NCBI GenBank assembly: GCA_021496925.1
Contig: CP053915.1
Location: 4,925,028 to 4,989,027 of the forward strand
Source of the DNA: Acidovorax sp. YS12
Lineage (GTDB): Bacteria > Pseudomonadota > Gammaproteobacteria > Burkholderiales > Burkholderiaceae_C
DNA length: 64,000 bases
Reading direction: 5' to 3'
Part shown: piece by piece, positions 23,712 to 32,300 of the stretch
Position numbering within the stretch: position 1 is the first letter of the stretch
Layout: each line of letters opens with the position of its first letter
Made by a program: the position numbers and the translations under genes
Notes under the pieces: model-generated
What the model saw: only the letters and a program-made list of their open reading frames with translations
What the model was told of the DNA's origin: nothing
Databases searched by the model: none

Positions 23712-24416
23712 ATGAAGCGCACTTTCCAAATCTACCGCTACGACCCGGACAAGGACAGCAAGCCCTACATGCAGACCGTCGAGATCGAGCTCGACGGCCA
23801 CGAGCGCATGCTGCTGGACGCCCTGGTGAAGCTGAAGAAGCAGGATCCCACCATCTCCTTCCGCCGCTCGTGCCGCGAAGGCGTGTGCGGTTCCGACGCG
23901 ATGAACATCAACGGCAAGAACGGCCTGGCCTGCCTGACGAACATGAACACCCTGCCGGGCACCATCGTTCTCAAGCCGCTGCCCGGCCTGCCGGTGATCC
24001 GCGACATGATCGTGGACATGACGCAGTTCTTCAAGCAGTACCACTCGATCAAGCCCTACCTGCAGAACGAGACCCCCGTGTCGCCGTTCAAGGAGCGCCT
24101 GCAGTCGCCCGAGGAGCGCGAGGAGCTCAACGGCCTGTACGAGTGCATCCTGTGCGCCAGCTGCTCGACCAGCTGCCCCAGCTTCTGGTGGAACCCCGAC
24201 AAGTTCGTCGGCCCGGCCGGCCTGCTGCAGGCCTACCGCTTCATCGCAGACAGCCGCGACGAAGCCACGGGCGACCGCCTGGACAACCTGCAGGACCCGT
24301 ACCGCCTGTTCCGCTGCCACAGCATCATGAACTGCGTCGACGTGTGCCCGAAGGGCCTGAACCCCACCCGCGCGATTGGCAAGATCAAGGAATTGATGGC
24401 CCGCCGCGCCCTCTGA
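23712..24416 (+). CDS. sdhB: Succinate dehydrogenase iron-sulfur subunit
   Basis: 234 residues; carries electrons from SdhA to the membrane quinone. [2Fe-2S] ligands C54, C59, D62 and C74 in SCREGVCGSDAMNINGKNGLAC (Asp as third ligand, as in E. coli). The [4Fe-4S] and [3Fe-4S] ligands lie in ECILCASCSTSCPSFWW and CHSIMNCVDVCPKGLNP. Start at ATG 23712 follows an AGAAACC leader; longer in-frame extension upstream lies antisense-free inside sdhA in another frame and is not real. Confidence 0.97.
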   Translation: MKRTFQIYRYDPDKDSKPYMQTVEIELDGHERMLLDALVKLKKQDPTISFRRSCREGVCGSDAMNINGKNGLACLTNMNTLPGTIVLKPLPGLPVIRDMIVDMTQFFKQYHSIKPYLQNETPVSPFKERLQSPEEREELNGLYECILCASCSTSCPSFWWNPDKFVGPAGLLQAYRFIADSRDEATGDRLDNLQDPYRLFRCHSIMNCVDVCPKGLNPTRAIGKIKELMARRAL

Positions 24417-24420
24417 CGCC

Positions 24421-24714
24421 ATGGTGGACGATCAACTGCTCGACGAACGGGAACGCGGCGTCCTGCGCTGGCGCAGCCGCCGCGGCCTGGTCGAGAACGA
24501 CCTGTTCATCGAGCAATTCTTCGCGGCCCATGGAAATGGCCTGACCCGCGCGCAGGCGCAGGGTCTGGTCGCCTTGATGGATCTGGCCGACAACGACCTG
24601 CTCGACCTCCTGCTCCGGCGCAAGGAGCCCTCGGGCGACCTCGACACGCCGCAAGTCAGGCAGGTGCTGGAGCTTATGCGCCGCCCGCCCGCGGCACCGG
24701 CTCAACTGGCTTAA
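24421..24714 (+). CDS. sdhE: FAD assembly factor SdhE
   Basis: 97 residues; the SdhE/DUF339 family attaches FAD covalently to SdhA. The RGxxE motif appears as LRWRSRRGLVENDLFIEQF (RRGLVEND, about residues 20-27). It starts 4 bp after the sdhB stop, consistent with translational coupling within the operon. Confidence 0.93.
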   Translation: MVDDQLLDERERGVLRWRSRRGLVENDLFIEQFFAAHGNGLTRAQAQGLVALMDLADNDLLDLLLRRKEPSGDLDTPQVRQVLELMRRPPAAPAQLA

Positions 24715-24744
24715 CCCGTAAATCCCCTAGGAAGGAAACTGGCA

Positions 24745-26040
24745 ATGAAACTGGCTGACAACAAAGCAACGCTCTCGTTCAGCAACGGCAGTGCGAGCAT
24801 CGACCTGCCCATGTACCACGGCAGCATCGGCCCGGACGTCATCGACATCCGCAAGCTGTACGGCCAAACGGGCATGTTCACCTACGACCCCGGCTTCCTC
24901 TCGACGGCGGCCTGCCAGTCGTCCATCACCTACATCGACGGCGACAAGGGCGAGCTGCTGTACCGCGGCTACCCCATCGAGCAGCTCGCCACCAAGTGCG
25001 ACTACCTCGACACCTGCTACCTGCTGCTCAACGGCGAGCTGCCGAACGAAACGCAGCGCACCGACTTCCACAAGCTCGTGCTCAAGCACACCATGGTGCA
25101 CGAGCAGATGCAGTTCTTCCTGCGCGGTTTCCGCCGCGACGCCCACCCCATGGCCGTGCTGACCGGCCTGGTGGGCGCCATGTCGGCCTTCTACCACGAC
25201 AGCACCGACATCAATAACCCCGAGCACCGCCACATCGCGGCTATCCGCCTGATCTCCAAGATGCCCACGCTGGTGGCCATGGCCTACAAGTACGGCAAGG
25301 GCGAGCCCTTCATGTACCCGCGTAACGACCTGTCGTACGCCGGCAACTTCCTGCGCATGATGTTCGGCACGCCGTGCGAGGACTACAAGGTCAACCCGGT
25401 GCTGGAAAAGGCGATGGACCGCATCTTCATCCTGCACGCCGACCACGAGCAGAACGCCTCCACCTCCACCGTGCGCCTGTGCGGCTCCTCGGGCACCAAT
25501 CCGTTCGCCGCCATCGCCGCCGGCGTGGCGTGCCTGTGGGGCCCCGCCCACGGCGGCGCCAACGAAGCCTGCCTGAACATGCTGGAAGAGATCCAGGCCA
25601 TGGGCGGCGTGGCCAAGGTCGGCGAGTTCATGGAGAAGGTCAAGGACAAGAACTCCGGCGTCAAGCTCATGGGTTTCGGCCACCGCGTGTACAAGAACTA
25701 CGACCCGCGCGCCAAGCTCATGCAGGAAACCTGCGACGAAGTGCTCAAGGAACTGGGCCTGGAGAACGACCCGCTGTTCGCCCTGGCCAAGCAGCTGGAG
25801 AAGATCGCCCTGGAAGACGACTACTTCGTACAGCGCAAGCTCTACCCGAACGTGGACTTCTACTCCGGCATCGTGCAGCGCGCCATCGGCATCCCGACCA
25901 AGCTGTTCACCGGCATCTTCGCGCTGGCCCGCACCGTGGGCTGGATCGCCCAGCTCAACGAGATGATCAGCGACCCCGAGTACAAGATCGGCCGCCCGCG
26001 CCAGCTCTTCACCGGCTCGCCGCGCCGCGACGTCAAGTAA
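24745..26040 (+). CDS. gltA: Citrate synthase
   Basis: 431 residues, type II (hexameric) citrate synthase that condenses oxaloacetate and acetyl-CoA. The catalytic residues are seen as His in LWGPAHGGANEAC (~272), His in MGFGHRVYKNYDPR (~313) and Asp in NVDFYSGI (~370). The N-terminal beta domain typical of NADH-sensitive Gram-negative enzymes is present. Ribosome site AGGAAGG upstream. Last gene of the sdh-gltA unit, ended by a strong terminator. Confidence 0.97.
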   Translation: MKLADNKATLSFSNGSASIDLPMYHGSIGPDVIDIRKLYGQTGMFTYDPGFLSTAACQSSITYIDGDKGELLYRGYPIEQLATKCDYLDTCYLLLNGELPNETQRTDFHKLVLKHTMVHEQMQFFLRGFRRDAHPMAVLTGLVGAMSAFYHDSTDINNPEHRHIAAIRLISKMPTLVAMAYKYGKGEPFMYPRNDLSYAGNFLRMMFGTPCEDYKVNPVLEKAMDRIFILHADHEQNASTSTVRLCGSSGTNPFAAIAAGVACLWGPAHGGANEACLNMLEEIQAMGGVAKVGEFMEKVKDKNSGVKLMGFGHRVYKNYDPRAKLMQETCDEVLKELGLENDPLFALAKQLEKIALEDDYFVQRKLYPNVDFYSGIVQRAIGIPTKLFTGIFALARTVGWIAQLNEMISDPEYKIGRPRQLFTGSPRRDVK

Positions 26041-26060
26041 GCGCCGCTACCCGCCCGACA

Positions 26061-26090
26061 GCCCGCAGGCTCGCGCCTGCGGGCTTTTTT
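26061..26090 (+). terminator. Terminator of the sdh-gltA operon
   Basis: GCCCGCAGGC-TCGC-GCCTGCGGGC followed by TTTTTT, 20 bp past the gltA stop. It also marks the left edge of the accessory island. Confidence 0.93.
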
Positions 26091-26126
26091 ATTTCACGCT
26101 GACCCCGGTCTGGCACTTCGCTGGAC

Positions 26127-26282
26127 TGCGCTGAAGTCTACCGGCGCAGCGTCATGCTCGCCAGCGGGCGCTACGCCATGCTCAATGACGGCAAGGCATT
26201 CAGCTTCATGCCGTGGAAGCCGGTCATTGAGCAACGGCTGGGTCAGCAACTTGCCGCCACGGTTCGTGGGGGGGTCTTGTGA
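26127..26282 (+). pseudogene. C-terminal remnant of a conjugative relaxase (DUF3363/VirD2-like)
   Basis: An open stretch translates to VYRRSVMLASGRYAML, then NDGKAFSFMPWKPVIE and QRLGQQLAATVRGG before a TGA at 26280. From memory this matches the C-terminal end of DUF3363-type relaxases of integrative conjugative elements. A stop at 26100 cuts it off upstream, and no other transfer gene is nearby. It is read here as a leftover of an excised or decayed mobile element immediately after the gltA terminator. Confidence 0.6.
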
Positions 26283-26533
26283 GATAGGGCAGCGACGGGA
26301 CATATCATGGGCTAGGAAGATATATTTAGCCTATATCATTTTTCATTCAGCACTCTGGCTCTCTTTCGCCACCACTTTGAATTTCGGAAATCACTTCAAC
26401 CTTGTTTATTTTATTGATATGGGTCAATGGAAATATATGGTTTGCGTGTAAGTTGACCGGCAGAAGCAAGGCATGAGGAGACAGGCCAGCGCCTATGGGC
26501 TTGCTCCAACTCCAACGCGATGGGAGGGCAAAC

Positions 26534-27250
26534 ATGTCACGTCCAATCTCTTGGGTATCAGATGAAGTGCCGCAATCGACGCTGGAATTGACGGCTTGCC
26601 TATCCCGGATGGCAACGCTTCTTGAGTTCGAGTATTGGGCCATAGGCACGCGATTTCCACTGCCGTTGACCCGTCCGCGCGTTGCACTTGTGACCAGCTA
26701 TCCCCAGGCGTGGGAGCAACGGTATGTCGATCAGGGTTACCATCGAATCGACCCATCGGTTGCACTTTGTCTTGGTCAGCGACGACCTATCGCCTGGAAC
26801 GACCAGCTTTTTGAGGGGGCTGAGGAGATGTGGGATGAGGCACAATCTTTTGGCTTGAAGGAAGGCTGCTCCCAGTCCAGTCGCGATAGCCTTGGCATCG
26901 TCAGCATGCTCACATTTGCACGTTCGAGTTCCCCTGTGGAGGATACAGAGCTGCGAGCCAAGGAGCGGGAGATGAATGCGCTATTGGAACTGGCGCACAA
27001 ATTCATGCTCCAGTCCATGCGTTCCCAAATCTTGAAGGAATTCTCATCACCATTGTCCAGTCGAGAAGTTGAGATTCTTCGATGGGCTGCCGATGGAAAG
27101 ACGGGGAAGGACATTGCGCAGATTCTGGGAATATCTCTGGCAACGGTGCGCTTCCACACGGCAAATTCCATAACAAAGCTGCATGCACCAAATCTCCAAT
27201 CGGCCATTGCCCGCGCGCTCATGCTGGATATTTTACAAGATGCCCAGTAA
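26534..27250 (+). CDS. LuxR family AHL-responsive transcriptional regulator (first of two)
   Basis: 238 residues. N-terminal autoinducer-binding domain retains W60, Y64, D73 and W88, which have the same spacing as the acyl-homoserine-lactone ligands of TraR (W57, Y61, D70, W85). C-terminal HTH (LSSREVEILRWAADGKTGKDIAQILGIS, ~178-205). Start at ATG 26534 is chosen for GGGAGG just upstream and because the neighbouring luxR has exactly the same length. The ~250 bp upstream are AT-rich. Codon use and GC are lower than in the flanking TCA genes, suggesting acquisition. It is followed 73 bp later by a second luxR and then luxI, so both regulators may respond to the same signal. Confidence 0.88.
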   Translation: MSRPISWVSDEVPQSTLELTACLSRMATLLEFEYWAIGTRFPLPLTRPRVALVTSYPQAWEQRYVDQGYHRIDPSVALCLGQRRPIAWNDQLFEGAEEMWDEAQSFGLKEGCSQSSRDSLGIVSMLTFARSSSPVEDTELRAKEREMNALLELAHKFMLQSMRSQILKEFSSPLSSREVEILRWAADGKTGKDIAQILGISLATVRFHTANSITKLHAPNLQSAIARALMLDILQDAQ

Positions 27251-27323
27251 TCAAGAGAGTTTGCAAAAATATGATAAGAAGGTTATGGGTTGCTCGCCAG
27301 AACATCTTCATAAAGCTGGATGA

Positions 27324-28040
27324 ATGCTGAATTGGGTTGAAAACGTCCTGGGCGCTTCTGCGAATGCCAAATCAGAGCAGGAATTTTTTGACGCAATTCT
27401 TCACGCCGCGAAAACTATTGGGTTTGAGTATTGCGCATATGGTATGCGCCTTGCACTTCCAGCATCCAGGCCGAAATATTTCTTGATCAACAATTATCCA
27501 GCGCAATGGTGTGCGCGGTATGCAGAAATGGGCTATTTGGATCAAGACCCGACTGTGGTGCATGGCGTCAGGTCTCACCGGCCGGTGGTATGGAGCAATG
27601 AAGTCTTTGCTTCTACTCCTCAGTTGTGGGACGAGGCGCAGCATGCAGGCCTTCGTGTCGGATGGGCGCAGTCGAGTCCGACGCGAAATGGCATTGCTGG
27701 GATGCTGAGTCTTGCAAGATCGGTCGAGTCATTCACCCAATATGAATTGGAAAAAAATAGCGTGTGCATGCACTGGCTTGCCAGCATCGCCCATACAGGC
27801 TTTCTGCGTCTTGTGGATGCAAGGCGCATCATGTCTCCCTTGGCCCAGGAGTTGACGGATCGGGAGAGAGAAGTTTTGATATGGACTGCAGCAGGGAAGA
27901 CCATCCCTGTCATTTCCGAAATTTTGCTGATATCGCCGGACACGGTGAGATTTCACACGCGTAAAGTCTTGGAAAAACTGAACGTCGCAAACAGGGCTGC
28001 TGCGGTGGCACATGCAGCATACTTGGGATTGCTGGATTGA
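27324..28040 (+). CDS. LuxR family AHL-responsive transcriptional regulator (second of two)
   Basis: 238 residues, paralogous to the preceding gene. AHL-binding residues W62, Y66, D75 and W90 are all present. HTH LTDREREVLIWTAAGKTIPV at ~177-196 followed by LLISPDTVRFHTRKVLEKLN. No strong ribosome site is visible before the ATG (AAGCTGG). Closest regulator to luxI on the map, hence the likelier cognate partner. Which of the two activates luxI cannot be told from sequence. Confidence 0.88.
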   Translation: MLNWVENVLGASANAKSEQEFFDAILHAAKTIGFEYCAYGMRLALPASRPKYFLINNYPAQWCARYAEMGYLDQDPTVVHGVRSHRPVVWSNEVFASTPQLWDEAQHAGLRVGWAQSSPTRNGIAGMLSLARSVESFTQYELEKNSVCMHWLASIAHTGFLRLVDARRIMSPLAQELTDREREVLIWTAAGKTIPVISEILLISPDTVRFHTRKVLEKLNVANRAAAVAHAAYLGLLD

Positions 28041-28088
28041 GCCTCCAGGGTTCAGATACAGAGATATGACCAAGGGATGGTAGCGATC

Positions 28089-28517
28089 ATGCTGCGTAAC
28101 AACCTGCACTGTGACGGTTTTTTGCGTATCGACCTTGGTTCCAAGCTGGCATCCAAGTTCACTTTTTTTCGGTCTGTGCCCGGAGCCCGCACCACATTTG
28201 ACCGGCAGCTGGTGCCTGGCTTCGGGATTTTCGGAGTGGTGCAGTCTTGATTTCTGGGCAATATCGCTTGGCTGGGACTGGGCTTCCATGGCCGGCAGAG
28301 CAGTGCTTGCCTTGGTTCGCATGGGACTGCCAAGATCATGCTGGTCGATGGCCAAGGGCATGCCTATGGGTGGCTGGAGAGTCTGGAAATATTCACGACC
28401 GTGATTGATGCCCTCCCATGGCAGGGTGAGGTCTGGAGCAGGTTTTCGAGCTTGTCAACTGCACAGTCGGGTAGTTCTGGAAATGCGCTTGATTCGGTGG
28501 AATGTCCCAAGGACTAG
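28089..28517 (+). pseudogene. RsaM/AbaM-like quorum-sensing modulator frame, broken by one in-frame TGA
   Basis: A 143-codon frame that is protein-like along its whole length except for TGA at 28248-28250. Before it: MLRNNLHCDGFLRIDLGSKL, then VPGARTTFDRQLVPGFGIFG. After it: FLGNIAWLGLGFHGRQSS, KIMLVDGQGHAYGWLESLEI and FTTVIDALPWQGEVWSRF. Position between luxR and luxI and the ~142-residue size are those of RsaM-type proteins (RsaM in Pseudomonas and Burkholderia, AbaM in Acinetobacter), which damp AHL signalling; assignment to that family is inference. A CGA-to-TGA change would explain the stop. If real, quorum sensing here may have lost a brake; a 53-residue fragment or readthrough are the alternatives. 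Confidence 0.6.
28457..28476 (+). promoter_or_regulatory. lux-box candidate upstream of luxI
   Basis: AACTGCACAGTCGGGTAGTT, a 20-bp imperfect dyad with the CTG-N10-TAG core expected for LuxR-type boxes. It ends 60 bp before the luxI start codon, a suitable distance for activation. It lies within the 3' end of the interrupted RsaM-like frame. Confidence 0.4.
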
Positions 28518-28536
28518 CCACCATGAAGGAATCAGC

Positions 28537-29106
28537 ATGCAATTCATATCAGGCACACTCCAAGACCTGGATCAAGTCTCGATGACAAAGATGGCCGCCT
28601 ATCGGCACCGAGTATTCGTCGAAAAGCTCGGATGGCAACTCGATTGCCGGGATGGGCTGGAACTGGATCAGTTTGACCGGGAGGATACGGTTTACGTAGT
28701 TGCCGAGGACACCTGCGCCAATATTATCGGTACAGCCAGATTGCTGCCAACCCATCGGCCCTACCTCCTTGGCGAAGTTTTCCCCCAGCTCATGGAAGGC
28801 GTACCCGTCCCCAAGAGTTCTGTGATTTGGGAACTGTCACGCTTCGCAGCGGTGGATTTCAGCGGAGACTCACCCGGGCCACTGGGGCAGTTTTCATCGA
28901 CCCTCACGCTGCAACTGCTCCGGGCTACCTTTGCGGCAGCCTCGTCACTGGGCGCTGAGCGTCTCATCACCGTTTCGCCGCTGGGGGTGGAGCGGCTCTT
29001 GCGGAATACCGGATTCATGGCCCACCGAGCAGGGCCACCGGTCATGGTTGGTGGGCGCCAGGTACTTGCGTGCTGGATTGAAGTCCAAGGCACAACCTGC
29101 GCTTGA
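28537..29106 (+). CDS. Acyl-homoserine-lactone synthase, LuxI family
   Basis: 189 residues; makes AHL signals from S-adenosylmethionine and acyl-ACP. All residues conserved across LuxI proteins are found with correct spacing: R23, F27, W33, D44, D47, R68, E99 and R102 (in YRHRVFVEKLGW, GTARLLPT and IWELSRFAAVDF). ATG 28537 follows a GAAGGA ribosome site. The acyl chain cannot be predicted. Part of a luxR-luxR-rsaM-like-luxI cluster in the island. Confidence 0.92.
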   Translation: MQFISGTLQDLDQVSMTKMAAYRHRVFVEKLGWQLDCRDGLELDQFDREDTVYVVAEDTCANIIGTARLLPTHRPYLLGEVFPQLMEGVPVPKSSVIWELSRFAAVDFSGDSPGPLGQFSSTLTLQLLRATFAAASSLGAERLITVSPLGVERLLRNTGFMAHRAGPPVMVGGRQVLACWIEVQGTTCA

Positions 29107-29311
29107 CATTCCAATGAGGGGCCTTGGCGCAAACCAGAGCATGTTTTGGTGAGTGCGTCAACTACACCAAACAATAGTTCTCTTGCCAAGCCGGTAAAAA
29201 CATAATCTTCTTGGCGACCTGAATAAAGGCTGGGCCCCAGTTGCCTGGCTGCTCCCTCATCGGAGGTATTGCGCCTCGATGAATTGCTTCGTAGGAATCC
29301 AGGAGGAAATA
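29107..29311. other. Intergenic region between luxI and the RHS gene
   Basis: 205 bp without a convincing gene. AT-rich patches (ACAATAGTTCTCTTGCC, AAAAACATAATCTTC) could hold the RHS promoter; no clear -35/-10 pair or lux box was found. Confidence 0.4.
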
Positions 29312-32300
29312 ATGTTGCACAGATTATTACGGCCCATGCGCCGCAATGGCGCCATGCCATCTCCTTGGCGTAAATGGCTCCGTCAGAGCCTGCCGGCTAC
29401 CCTGATTGCAAGTACTGTTGCCTTTTGGGTACCAGCGGCCTGGGCCCAAGGCACGGATGAAAGCAGCCTGCCCAGTATTCCCGACTATTTCCAGCAAAAA
29501 GGCCTGCCCACCGTGCAAGGGGCTGAAGCGCAGTCGGCCCATGAGGTAATCAATACCTTCAGCGGCACACTGCAGTATTACTTCACCGATCTGCGCATTC
29601 CTGGCAACGGCGGCATGGATTTGGTGATTCAGCGCGCCTATAGCAGCATCGATGATCCACTCACCACCCCCGCAACCTGGAGCACCTACGAATACAGCCC
29701 GGTGGGCCTGGGCTGGACGCTGCACATGGGCAGGGTGATCCGCGGTGCCAGCAAGGCAATCTGTTCTGCCTCCTGGGCGACGGCTTCAGCCAACCCCGTG
29801 CTCGAACTGCCCGACGGCAGCAGGCATATTCTGTACGAGCACGACGACGGCGGCTCCACCACCACCTGGCTCACCAAGGATTTCTGGCGCGCCAAGTGCG
29901 TGAGCGGCTACCTGCACGTGAAGTCGCCCGATGGCACCACCTACGAGATGGCGGGCATCGGCCACACATTCGGCGAACCCGGCAGCATGCAGCGCGCCTT
30001 CTATGCCACGCGCATCATCGATCGCAATGGCAACTGGTTCAACCTGACCTACAAGTTCCTGCCCTACGGCAATTACACGCTCGACAAGATCACCACCAGC
30101 GACGGCCGTTCGGTGACCTTTGGCTACAGCGGCTCTACGCTCTCCAGCATTACCGACGACATGACCGGCCGTGTCTGGCAGTACACGGTCGGCAGCGCCA
30201 TTGCGGGGCATCCGTTTCTCACGAAGGTGCAGCGGCCCGATGGTCTGTCTTGGAACTATGCGTACCGTTCGGCATCGCCTGGCCTGGGCTCGATGAGCCG
30301 CATCGAATACCCCAGCGGCGGCAGCATTGACTACACCTATGGCGATGTCAATTTCAAGGCCGGTACGCCGCGCACCGGCAACAGCACCGTGGTGGTGGGC
30401 AAAACGGCTAAAACCAACACGCCTGATGCTCAAACAGGCACATGGACCTGGGCCTATGAGGTGGCCACGGACGAATTGCCCTGGACGCTCAGCGGCAGCA
30501 CGTACAGCTACTCCTACACCGTTCCGCCACCGGTTCGCTCGCAGGTGAACGTGACGACCGTGACCGACCCGCTGGGCAAGACCAAGGAGCATTTCCATCT
30601 GGGCCTGCATTCCGTGCGCGTTTCTGCACCCACCGATGTGGGGCGGCTGATCGGGACGGTCAGCGAAGATGAAAACCTGCTGCTCGGCTATACGGATTTT
30701 CCGATCTCCACCCAGCAGGATGTGGTGTCGTTCATGTTTTCGAGCAGCTACCGCTACCCGGAGACAACCTTCACCAGCCAGCAAATCCACGCTCGCCCGG
30801 GTGAGACATTCTCCGTCGTCAAGTCGGGCTACGACAGCTATGGCAACCCATCGCTGATCACCGAGACGGGCACCAACAACGACGACCGCACCTACACCCG
30901 GCAAACCAGCCTGACCTACGCCGTCAATACCGGCAAGTGGCTGCTGCGCCAAGTGAGTGGTTCAACCGTCACGGTGGATGCCCAAACCCATGCCACCTCG
31001 CGCGTGTTCGATACCAACGGCAACGTGCTCTCTCAGACCGTCGCAGGCGTGCCCACCACATTTACCTACCACGGCACGGGCGACGTGAACACCAAGACCA
31101 ATGCCAAGGGCCAGGTCACGACGCTGGATAGCTACATGCGCGGCACCGCCCGCACCGAGGCCCAGCCGGAGAGCGTGTCCATCGCACGCACGGTGGATGC
31201 CGCAGGCAACGTCACCTCCGTCACCAACGGCCGGGGCAAGACCACCAGCTACGCCTACGACTCGTTGAATCGCATTACCGCCATCACCCCGCCCGCGGGC
31301 AACCCCGTGTCGGTCACCTGGAACCCCACGTCCCGCGTGGTGCAGCGCGGCGGCATGACTGACACGTCAACGCTTGACGGCCTGGGCCGCCAGTTGCGGC
31401 GCGAAGTCAGCGCGCTGGGCGAAACACCGGTGTGGGTCAACTCCAGCTACGACATGCTGGGGCGGCGCCTGTACCAGTCCTACCCCAACAGCACCAAGGG
31501 CACCGGATTCCGCTACGACACGCTGGGCCGCGTGATCCAGACACTGCACGGCAACCCGGCTGGCACCAACAGCGCCAACCTGATCGAGCGGGCCTCCTAC
31601 GACAGTCTGCAGGTGCTGCGCTACGACACCACGAACCGCGCCTCGCTGGTTTGGTACCGGGCCTTCGGCAACCCCGACGAACAGCAGCCCCTGCGCTCTG
31701 TCGCCGGTGAAATCACCAGCGCCGGCCTGTATACAGACTACGACGTGAGCACGACCCGTGACCTGCTGGGCCAGCCCACCACCGTCACCATGGGCGGCAA
31801 GACGCGCACCTATGGCTATGACAGCCGCTACTACCTGACCTCGCGCATCGACCCCGAGACAGGTACGACAACCTTCGGGCGTGACGCATTGGGCAACATG
31901 ACCAGCAAGGGTATCAGCGGACAGCCTGCCACCAGCTTCACCTACGACGCCCGCAACCGCCTGACAACGGTCACCTATCCGGCCTCTGAAAACCCCAGCG
32001 TCGCCAAGGCCCCCGACGTCACCCGCACCTACAACGGCAATGACCTGGTGACAGGCATCACCAGCGGCAGCGGCGCAGGCAGCGTGGTGCGCAGCTTCAG
32101 CTACGACGATGGCGACAAGCTCACGCAGGAAACACTGGCCATCACGGGCAGCGGTGTGGCGAGCCAGAACGTGGCCTATGGCTACAACACCAATGAGGCC
32201 CTGTCCACCATCACCTATCCCTCGGGCCTGCTGGTGCAGTACCACCCGGATGCGTTTGGCCGGGCGCGCAAAGTGCTGCCCTATGTGCATGAAGTGAACT

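Noticed and set aside
28111..28404. A 97-residue open frame between luxR and luxI
   Set aside because: Its composition (Trp/Ser/Cys-rich) looks like a shadow; the other frame (28089-28517) is far more protein-like on both sides of its single stop.
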